Made by a program: the position numbers and the translations under genes. Positions 54,399-62,000 of a stretch of 64,000 nucleotides of DNA are shown in pieces. Location: NCBI RefSeq assembly GCF_038051985.1, contig NZ_CP150291.1, positions 496,001 through 560,000 of the forward strand. The letters are read 5' to 3'. Origin of the DNA: Solibacillus sp. FSL H8-0523. Lineage in GTDB: Bacteria > Bacillota > Bacilli > Bacillales_A > Planococcaceae. Positions within the stretch are counted from its first letter, which is position 1. Each line of letters starts with the position of its first letter. A model generated the notes under the pieces. It was not told the DNA's origin, ran no database searches, and saw only the letters and a list, made by a program, of their open reading frames with translations.

Positions 54399-56330
54399 AT
54401 GAAAAAAATGCTTGCAGTATTGTTAACAGCAATACTGGCAATGAGTACGCTATGTGCAAGTCCAAGTTCTGCAGCGACTAATAAAAACATAGTGGAACAG
54501 CAAGTGACAGTGATTATTAATGGAAAATATATTAGCTTTAAAGATCCGATTATCAATAATGCGGGTACCATTCTTTTACCAATGCGTGATTTTTATGAAG
54601 CCATTGGTGCACAAGTTAATTGGAATCCAACAGCGAAAGTTGCAACGAGTGAACGTAATGGTCAGGTAGTTGAACTAACGATTAACTCGAAAACAGCAGT
54701 AGTAAACGGTACTAAGGCACAAATGCTCGTAGCACCTATGATTTATAAGGACCGTACATATATTCCGATGCGTTTTGTAAGTGAAAATTCGGATGGTGAA
54801 GTGTACTGGAATCAAGCAAATAAAGTAGTAGAAGTTATATTAAATGAACAAATTCATGATGGACAAAGCCCTGGTGCAGGAGAAGAAACTCCAGAAGTGA
54901 ACGTTCCGATTATTCCAGATGTAAAACATATTTTATATATGAATAGCGCGCGTATTGAAATGGATAAAGCCCCGGTTACCAAAGACGGCCGTATGTATAT
55001 TTCTTCATACTATTTCAGTGACTATTTACAAGATAGTTATACACAGTGGGTGAATGAAAATAGCCTAGAATTAACAATTTCAGGGCTTACATTCAAGTTT
55101 ACAAATAACAGTAATGAAATTTATGTCAATGGTGAGCAATACAAAGGTACGGAGAAGCCATTTATTCAATCGGGCGAGATGTATGTGCCTGTAAAATTTA
55201 TTATTGATTCCTTTAAAAACGGTGGATCTTTACGTTATGTACAGGATTCTAAAACAATTTATGTGACAATTTATGATTACATGATGACAAGCAGCTTTTT
55301 AGACAAATCCTATGGGGCATTAGGGGTTCCACAATTAGTTGAAAATGCGGAGCTAGATGGGGAACGTCAATTATTTGTTAGTGATAACCCGGAAGAACTC
55401 ATTCCGACGATTATTATGAAGGCCAATGAAACACTGGCCGAGAATCACGTGAAAGGTGTTACGTCAAAGCAGCACCGTGTATACGGCTGGCATATTAATA
55501 AGCTAGGTGAGAATGCGAAAATCGGGATTACCGTTCAAAATACATCGAATACAGCCCTACAAATTACTGACTCTAAAGGGATGTCGCAAACAACAAGCAA
55601 CAGCTGGAGCACATTTGATGTTGGTTTACCTTTATCAGATGCGGTATTAACGAATACGTTACGTAATGCGAAGGATAGCCAAATTACGGTTGCCCCTGGT
55701 GAAACGAAAGTCATCCAAGCCTATGATATTGGTAAAAACTATTTATTAGGTTTTACACATGATTTTGATATTCGTTCGGCAACAGGTACAGCGGCAGATT
55801 ATACAATTCGTACTGTAATTAGCTTAGAGGCTGAACCACAGCTAGAGAAAATCCATTCTCAAGCAGTCGGCATTAATGAATACGCGGCACATCCACGCGG
55901 TGTATGGCCAAGCTCAGCGGTAAAAGTAACGTTGCCAACTTATGCAGTCGATAGTGCGCAAATCGGTTACAATATTTCAAATGGTAAAACCGATCACTTA
56001 TTAACTGCAGAAAATTCATTGGACACAATGAATGGTACAGTAGGGAACCCGGGCCATTTTGGGATGTCTTATAAGGTAGATATTCCAATTACGAATAACA
56101 CAGGTAAGTTAAAGTATGTAGTGGTGAAAATTACAGGGCGCGGCGGTACATATAGTGGTGCCGTGAAATTAAATGGAAAGACGTATTTAATTCCAACATT
56201 AAAGGTTGGTCAAGAATACGTTCAATTACCAGTAGTTCGTTCGAAAAACAGAAAAGATGTGATTCAGGTAGAAATTATTCATGCAGGTGGTAGTAATTTA
56301 CCGGTCGCAATTTACGTAGAAACGAGATAA
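54399..56330 (+). CDS. Secreted protein with copper amine oxidase-like N-terminal domains
   Basis: 643 residues from ATG 54399 (GAGGGGTG upstream); an in-frame ATG at 54366 has no ribosome site. The signal peptide (MLAVLLTAILAMSTLCASPSSAA) precedes a CuAO_N1 domain (about 38-155; ILLPMRDFYEAIGAQVNWN, TYIPMRFVSENSDGEVYWN). A second, divergent copy follows (about 175-295; MYVPVKFIIDSF). The C-terminal half (about 310-643) is beta-rich, without a family I recognise and without catalytic motifs. No SLH or LPxTG anchor. Its position between two SLH genes suggests an S-layer-associated or cell-wall role. Confidence 0.75.
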   Translation: MKKMLAVLLTAILAMSTLCASPSSAATNKNIVEQQVTVIINGKYISFKDPIINNAGTILLPMRDFYEAIGAQVNWNPTAKVATSERNGQVVELTINSKTAVVNGTKAQMLVAPMIYKDRTYIPMRFVSENSDGEVYWNQANKVVEVILNEQIHDGQSPGAGEETPEVNVPIIPDVKHILYMNSARIEMDKAPVTKDGRMYISSYYFSDYLQDSYTQWVNENSLELTISGLTFKFTNNSNEIYVNGEQYKGTEKPFIQSGEMYVPVKFIIDSFKNGGSLRYVQDSKTIYVTIYDYMMTSSFLDKSYGALGVPQLVENAELDGERQLFVSDNPEELIPTIIMKANETLAENHVKGVTSKQHRVYGWHINKLGENAKIGITVQNTSNTALQITDSKGMSQTTSNSWSTFDVGLPLSDAVLTNTLRNAKDSQITVAPGETKVIQAYDIGKNYLLGFTHDFDIRSATGTAADYTIRTVISLEAEPQLEKIHSQAVGINEYAAHPRGVWPSSAVKVTLPTYAVDSAQIGYNISNGKTDHLLTAENSLDTMNGTVGNPGHFGMSYKVDIPITNNTGKLKYVVVKITGRGGTYSGAVKLNGKTYLIPTLKVGQEYVQLPVVRSKNRKDVIQVEIIHAGGSNLPVAIYVETR

Positions 56331-56332
56331 TT

Positions 56333-56373
56333 TTAAGGGAGCTAAGAAGATTTAATTCTTAGCTCCTTTTTCT
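56333..56373 (+). terminator. Terminator after the 54399 gene
   Basis: AAGGGAGCTAAGAA pairs with TTCTTAGCTCCTTTT with one wobble, a 7-base loop and a T-tract. Confidence 0.88.
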
Positions 56374-56487
56374 ATGAGCATATTATTTTTCTATGACCTA
56401 TGTTTCATTTCAATGAATCACCCCATTTTTGTAAAAGAGTATGTTATTCTTTTTTTAGATACATTGTTTAGAATGGAGAGAGAAAAA

Positions 56488-58986
56488 GTGAATAAGAAAA
56501 TCATAACAGCCTCTATGGCATTCGTTGCTGCGCAGGCCGCTTTTTATGTAGCAGAAAGTGAAGCAACATTCGATGAAAAAGTAACTAATAAGCAAACAAC
56601 CGTTTCACCAGGTGTACAGTACATACAAGAGCGCTATGAATCAGCAGACACGAAGGAAGTTGTAAACTTTCTAAATATTGATTTAAACAACCACCATACG
56701 TCGTTAGAAATAGGGATGCCGGATCCTATTAACTCACTAAAAACCACTTCAGCAATTTCGAAAATACATAATCGTGAAGGCCACCGCGTTGTGGGGGCGA
56801 CAAATGCATCGTATTTCTTGGGAAATGGCTATCCAGCGAATCTATTAGTAAATAATAATGTCATAGTAAACTATGGAATATTAGGTGAAAATACAGACAG
56901 TCCAACGCAACAGCCTGTAGCCTTTGGTATGACAAAATCAGGGGAAGCTATTGCCGATTATTACACAACGGATTTATCGTTTACTGTAGCGGGCCAAAAG
57001 TTTACGATTGATCGTATTAATAATGACCGTGCTGCTGGGACAACGGTGCTTTATACAGCAGAGAAGGCAACAACAAATACAAATAACTGGGGCCTTGAAA
57101 TTGTTGTAACTGGTGCTACGCAAAATACGAAAACGTTAAGTTTTGGGGATTCTATTTCGGGAACAATTGCTAGTATTACAGAATATGGTCAACCAGGGAA
57201 TTCAGCAGTGCCAGCAGATGGCTTCGTAGTATCAATTCAAGATAAGGCGATCGCAGAAAAAGTAAAAGCCGCATTAGAAATTGGTGCGCCAATTCAAGTA
57301 GATTTAAACATTGATGACAAATGGAAAGATGCGCAGTATATATTAGCAGCTGGCCCACTATTGGTGAAAGATGGGCAAGTGAATATTTCAATGCCTACAA
57401 GTTCGTCATTTGTCAAAATGCGTAGTGACCGTACCGCAATAGCAGTAGACGCTACAGGGAAAAAGGTGTTTTTAGTAACGGTAGACGGTCGTCAAAGTGG
57501 CTATAGTAACGGGACATCGTTAACTGATTTTGCCTCATACTTAATTTCAAAGGGCGCCAAATATGCCATTAACTTAGATGGTGGGGGCTCTACAACAATG
57601 GTCGTGCGTACGCCAGGACAAGAAGCACCAAGTCTTGTGAATCGCCCATCTGATGGCAGCGAACGCCGTGTTTCTGCAACATTGCAGGTCATTAATAGTG
57701 CGCCAGCTGGAACATTGAAGGCATTCTCAATTACAGGTCTTCCAGGTTCCATGACCGTCGAGACAAGCGCTACAGCGGATGTTTCGCTCGCGTATGATGA
57801 ATTTTTAAATCCAGTAGCAATCCAAAAAGACCAGGTGAAATGGTCAGTGGAAGGTGACATTGGTGAACTAAACGGGGCAACATTTAGCGCAACAAAGATT
57901 GGTTCAGGTAAACTCGTGGCAACCTACAATGGTGTGCGTTCAGAGGTTGCGTTGAAGGTAACAAAGGCACCAGAAGCAGTTGAAATCATTGATCCATTTG
58001 ATGTCACGTCAAATTGGGCAGTCACTACAGCGAAAGCAACCGCAACAATTGTAAACGCGACAAAGGCTGAGCCATTCCGCGAAGGTGCATCTTCAATGCG
58101 TTTAAACTATAATTTCACAACAGGTGAGTCAGGTACGAAAGCAGCATATGCAGTAGCACAGTCACCGATTCTATTAGAAGGTTTACCGAAGCAAGTCGGA
58201 GTTTGGGTATACGGCGACGCTGCGAAGCATTGGTTACGCGGAGTTATTATTGATGGTAACGGAGAAAAGCATACGATTGATTTTACACAGCAAGGAAAAT
58301 TGGATTGGACAGGCTGGAAATACGTAACAGCAAACGTACCGCAAGATATGGCTCTACCAATTAAGTTTGACCGTATTTATATTACAGAGCCAACTGCTGA
58401 AAACCAAAATCAAGGGGTACTGTACTTCGATCAGTTGCAGGCGGTGTACAAAGAAGATTATAAAGAGCCACTTTATACCGATTTAAAATTAACGCACTGG
58501 GCAAGTTCAACGATTGAATATTTAAATACAAATGAGCTCGTAAAAGGTTATCCAAATGGTACATTTAAGCCGGAAAGCACAATCACTCGTGCAGAGGCCG
58601 CAACAATTATTGCACGTGCATTAGGAATCTCATCGACAAATAATGTCATGTTTGACGATGTAAAAACAAATCACTTTGCGTATGGAGCCATTGCAGCTGT
58701 TTCAGAACAAGGAATTTTAACAGGGCGTGAGGCGAGTAAGTTTAGTCCAGATGGTAAATTGACGCGTGCTGAAATGGCAACGATTTTAAAACGTGCGTAC
58801 AATTTATCAGGTAAGGCATCATTACCATTTAAAGATGTACCAGCCAAACATTGGGCATATGACGCGATTGCGACCGTATATTCAAATCAATTAACAGGTG
58901 GCTACCCAGATAATACTTTTAAACCGAATAACAGTATAACGCGTGCTGAATTTGCGACGTTCCTATCAAAAATTTTGCAAAAATAA
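56488..58986 (+). CDS. SLH-anchored phosphodiester glycosidase (NAGPA domain)
   Basis: 832 residues from a GTG at 56488, 5 bases after GGAGAGAG, giving MNKKIITASMAFVAAQAAFYV as signal peptide. Earlier in-frame ATGs produce an unlikely hydrophobic extension. The NAGPA domain (about 40-390) shows VVGATNASYFLGNGYPAN, RTAIAVDATGKKVFLVTVDGR and INLDGGGSTTMV. A Big-type Ig module (about 410-490), a carbohydrate-binding-like beta-sandwich (about 495-645; VGVWVYGD, WTGWKYVTANVP) and three C-terminal SLH domains (about 660-832; ITRAEAA, LTRAEMA, ITRAEFA) follow. It should hydrolyse glycosyl phosphodiesters at the cell surface. Confidence 0.87.
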   Translation: MNKKIITASMAFVAAQAAFYVAESEATFDEKVTNKQTTVSPGVQYIQERYESADTKEVVNFLNIDLNNHHTSLEIGMPDPINSLKTTSAISKIHNREGHRVVGATNASYFLGNGYPANLLVNNNVIVNYGILGENTDSPTQQPVAFGMTKSGEAIADYYTTDLSFTVAGQKFTIDRINNDRAAGTTVLYTAEKATTNTNNWGLEIVVTGATQNTKTLSFGDSISGTIASITEYGQPGNSAVPADGFVVSIQDKAIAEKVKAALEIGAPIQVDLNIDDKWKDAQYILAAGPLLVKDGQVNISMPTSSSFVKMRSDRTAIAVDATGKKVFLVTVDGRQSGYSNGTSLTDFASYLISKGAKYAINLDGGGSTTMVVRTPGQEAPSLVNRPSDGSERRVSATLQVINSAPAGTLKAFSITGLPGSMTVETSATADVSLAYDEFLNPVAIQKDQVKWSVEGDIGELNGATFSATKIGSGKLVATYNGVRSEVALKVTKAPEAVEIIDPFDVTSNWAVTTAKATATIVNATKAEPFREGASSMRLNYNFTTGESGTKAAYAVAQSPILLEGLPKQVGVWVYGDAAKHWLRGVIIDGNGEKHTIDFTQQGKLDWTGWKYVTANVPQDMALPIKFDRIYITEPTAENQNQGVLYFDQLQAVYKEDYKEPLYTDLKLTHWASSTIEYLNTNELVKGYPNGTFKPESTITRAEAATIIARALGISSTNNVMFDDVKTNHFAYGAIAAVSEQGILTGREASKFSPDGKLTRAEMATILKRAYNLSGKASLPFKDVPAKHWAYDAIATVYSNQLTGGYPDNTFKPNNSITRAEFATFLSKILQK

Positions 58987-59059
58987 ATTAAAGAAAAGTA
59001 ATAAGATATGATCTAGCGATAATAGGTCATAAGCATAATTTTGCTGAAAGGAAGATTAC

Positions 59060-59728
59060 ATGCAATTCAATAAAAAAGTAAGTTTATTTACAGCTGCGTT
59101 TCTCGTTTTACCGGTAACAGCAGCATTTGTAATAGATGCTCCAGCCACTGCTGCAGCAAATCCTTATAGTGATGTCACAACGAAGGATGGTCATTATGAG
59201 GCAATCGTTAATCTAACAGAGCAAGGTATTGTTTCAGGTGTTACGAAAACGGTATTTCACTCTACAAAAGCAGCAACACGCGGAGAGGCCGCTTTATTTA
59301 TTGCAAATGCATTAAATTTAAATACAACATCGGTATCCAATCCGAACTTTAAAGATTTACCAACATCAAGCCCTTATTACAGCGCGGCTGCTGCACTGTA
59401 CGAATTAAAGGTAATCGGTGGCTATACGGACGGTACATTCCGTCCAGATGGTACGTTAAAGCGTTCGGAAATTGCCAAAATGCTAACCCTCGCGTTCGAG
59501 TTAGACATGTCGAGCGTTTCGCAAACGAAATTTGCAGATGTGAACGTGATTACGGATACAAACATGAAACGCTATATTCAAACGTTAATTGATTATGGGA
59601 TTACGTCAGGTACGACAGCAACAACATTTAGCCCATATGGAACGTTAACACGTGGCCAGCTCGCAACATTTTTACAACGTTCTATGAATGCAGTATCTGA
59701 TGACTTAACGGTTATTAGTGTAGAATAA
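59060..59728 (+). CDS. SLH-only secreted protein
   Basis: 222 residues: a signal peptide (LFTAAFLVLPVTAAFVIDAPATA) and nothing but three SLH domains, at about 35-85 (ATRGEAA), 90-145 (LKRSEIA) and 155-210 (LTRGQLA), with a 12-residue tail. It has no effector domain. It could cap or compete for pyruvylated SCWP sites or act as a spacer; that is inference. It follows the SLH glycosidase after 73 bases with AAAGGAAG upstream, and is probably in the same transcript. Confidence 0.85.
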   Translation: MQFNKKVSLFTAAFLVLPVTAAFVIDAPATAAANPYSDVTTKDGHYEAIVNLTEQGIVSGVTKTVFHSTKAATRGEAALFIANALNLNTTSVSNPNFKDLPTSSPYYSAAAALYELKVIGGYTDGTFRPDGTLKRSEIAKMLTLAFELDMSSVSQTKFADVNVITDTNMKRYIQTLIDYGITSGTTATTFSPYGTLTRGQLATFLQRSMNAVSDDLTVISVE

Positions 59729-59734
59729 ATCTAG

Positions 59735-59777
59735 CTATGCAATCGATTATTTACTAACGGTTGCATAGTTTTTTTAT
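59735..59777 (+). terminator. Terminator after the SLH-only gene
   Basis: CTATGCAA (59735-59742) pairs with TTGCATAG (59761-59768), followed by a T-run to 59777. Confidence 0.85.
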
Positions 59778-59800
59778 TTGAAAAGGGGATTTTACTAAAG

Positions 59801-59860
59801 TAGAGTGGCACGGAGTGAAGGGGGCGACCCCAAGGGGATTAGCGTTCGCGGGCCCTCTTT
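59801..59860. repeat. GC-rich structured intergenic element
   Basis: A 60-base GC-rich island in a very AT-rich gap. It contains a CCCC-AA-GGGG hairpin (59828-59837). AGGGGGC (59819-59825) can pair with GCCCTCT (59852-59858), enclosing that hairpin. AAGGGGATT occurs twice (59783-59791 and 59832-59840). It looks like a small mobile or regulatory repeat rather than gene-specific sequence; only one copy lies in this window. Confidence 0.45.
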
Positions 59861-59987
59861 ATTAAAAATCTATTGCAATAAAAATATAATATATAGTATA
59901 AAAGTATAAACTATCTAAAATTAGTGAATTTTATACTATTTTTTGTTAAAATGGTAATTAATTATTAGCTGAGGGAGGCCGGCAGCA

Positions 59988-61802
59988 GTGTACTTAAAAA
60001 AAATCAGCTTGATGTTAGTTGTTTTCGTGATTTCATTATTTGCAGTTCAAAGTTCTAAAGCACAAGCAGCCACGATTAATTTTACGGATGTTTCATCAGC
60101 AACTCCAGCCTATGGAGAGATTATGTATTTAGTGGATTTAGGTGTATTAGAGGGGTCATTTGAAAAGGGCAAGCGGGTATTTAAGCCAAATGACCAAGTA
60201 ACGCGTGGACAAGCAGCCAAGATGGTTGTTGTTGCAACCGGACAAGAACCATTAGTTGTTACAAAATCTTCATTTACAGATATTGACCTAAAAAAGAATG
60301 CGGCATTATCTGGATATGTTGAGCGCGCAGTTCAACTAGGGTATTTTAGTGAATATTCGCCAGGGAAATTTGAACCGAAAATTGCACTTTCTCGTAACGA
60401 GATGAGTAAAGTGCTTTCAAAGGCATTTCATTTAAATGTTGAGCAAACTGCTAATTTAACAATTCCGTTTACAGACGTTGCAAAGTCCGATCCATATTAT
60501 CCGTACATTACGGCAATCTATTACAACGGCATTACGAGTGGAACGCATAATTCTACTAAGTACAGTGCAAAGGATCCGGTAACAAGAGCGCAATTTTCTT
60601 CATTTGTGGCACGTGCATCATCAGATACATACCGCTTAAAACTACCGGTACAAGGTGTATCTACTAGCAATCCAACAGAGCCACTAAAAATTATTGGCAA
60701 GGTTTATGTTACAGTGGACGGGTTAAATATTCGTTCATCTGCAGCAAGTACCCAGAGTACAAACATTGTAGGAAAAGAAAATACAGGAAAAGAACTTGCT
60801 GTTTATGAGGACCAGGGCTATTGGCTAAAGGTAGCATATAACGGTAAAACAGCATTCGTTGCAAAGGAATATACGAAGTCGACCGAACAGCTACAATTGG
60901 ATGAAGAGCAAGAAGAGCCTCAAGAGCAACAAGGGCCAGAAACAGAAAATCCTGTAGTAACAGATGAACAAAGTGAACCAGCAATCGATGAAAATACAAG
61001 TGAGACAGAGATTGTAACAGAGCAGCCAGTGGCAGAGCCTTTAGCTACAATCGGCATTGCGACAATAAATGAGTTAGCTATTTTTGAGGAAAGTAATACA
61101 AGCTCGAAAGTACTTAATAAAATGAGTCGCGGTACACAGGTCGATCTTTTAGCGATTGACGGAAATTGGGTTGAAGTATTGTATAACGGCATGACCGGCT
61201 TTGTTGAAAAAAGATTTGTTCGTTTGAAAAATACTGTAGATGGCCCAGTTAAAAATAGAATTATTGTTCTTGACCCAGGGCACGGTGGGAAAGACCCTGG
61301 AGCAATTAGTGGCGCTTATACAGAAAAATCCATTGTTTTAAAAGTAACAAACTTAGTGAAAGAAAAGTTAGAAGCAGATGGAGCGATTGTGAAAATGACA
61401 CGTACGGGGGATACATTCCCTACACTTGACGAACGTATTCAATTTACGAAAGCCAATTACGGAGAATTGTTTGTGAGTATTCATACAAACTCATTTACAA
61501 CAGCAAAGCCAAACGGAACAGAAACGTATTATAGTGTAAAGTCCAACGAAAATGAAAAAGAAGACGTTGTACTCGCAACAAATATTAATAATTTAATCGT
61601 GAAAAATGCAGACATGACAAATCGTGGTGTGAAACGTAACGATTATAAAGTAATTGTAGGCTTAAAGATTCCCGCAGTGTTATTGGAACTTGGTTTTATT
61701 AGTAATGACGCTGACCGAGCAAAATTAGTGAGCGATAAATACGTAGAAATTTTCGCAGATTCGATTTATCAAGGTATTGTCGATTATTATGCAAGAAACT
61801 AG
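59988..61802 (+). CDS. SLH-anchored N-acetylmuramoyl-L-alanine amidase
   Basis: 604 residues from a GTG at 59988 after GAGGGAGG. Signal peptide (LMLVVFVISLFAVQSSKAQAA); three SLH domains (about 30-215; VTRGQAA, LSRNEMS, VTRAQFS); two bacterial SH3 domains (about 240-295 and 350-410) separated by a Glu/Pro-rich linker; and a C-terminal Amidase_3 domain (about 424-604). The zinc ligands are His in LDPGHGG (about 432), Glu in YTEKS (about 446) and His in SIHTNS, with the catalytic Glu in LLELGF. It cleaves the stem peptide from muramic acid. SLH anchoring places the autolysin at SCWP sites. Confidence 0.92.
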   Translation: MYLKKISLMLVVFVISLFAVQSSKAQAATINFTDVSSATPAYGEIMYLVDLGVLEGSFEKGKRVFKPNDQVTRGQAAKMVVVATGQEPLVVTKSSFTDIDLKKNAALSGYVERAVQLGYFSEYSPGKFEPKIALSRNEMSKVLSKAFHLNVEQTANLTIPFTDVAKSDPYYPYITAIYYNGITSGTHNSTKYSAKDPVTRAQFSSFVARASSDTYRLKLPVQGVSTSNPTEPLKIIGKVYVTVDGLNIRSSAASTQSTNIVGKENTGKELAVYEDQGYWLKVAYNGKTAFVAKEYTKSTEQLQLDEEQEEPQEQQGPETENPVVTDEQSEPAIDENTSETEIVTEQPVAEPLATIGIATINELAIFEESNTSSKVLNKMSRGTQVDLLAIDGNWVEVLYNGMTGFVEKRFVRLKNTVDGPVKNRIIVLDPGHGGKDPGAISGAYTEKSIVLKVTNLVKEKLEADGAIVKMTRTGDTFPTLDERIQFTKANYGELFVSIHTNSFTTAKPNGTETYYSVKSNENEKEDVVLATNINNLIVKNADMTNRGVKRNDYKVIVGLKIPAVLLELGFISNDADRAKLVSDKYVEIFADSIYQGIVDYYARN

Positions 61803-61817
61803 TTTTTAACACGTCTC

Positions 61818-61860
61818 AAAAATACAAATTTTCTACTCATAGAAAATTTGTATTTTTATT
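61818..61860 (+). terminator. Terminator of the amidase gene
   Basis: An 18-bp perfect stem of AAAAATACAAATTTTCTA (61818-61835) and its complement (61840-61857), with loop CTCA and a T-rich tail. AT-rich but long. Confidence 0.85.
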
Positions 61861-62000
61861 TTGTACTAGATTTTATTAAGAATAATTTCTAAATAGTAAC
61901 ATTTACAATCCTGTAACTTAAATTTGGAGCTATTTTACCGATAAAAATTAAAGAAGTATGTCATATACCCTATGTTTATCAAAAAAGAGGAGGAACTATC

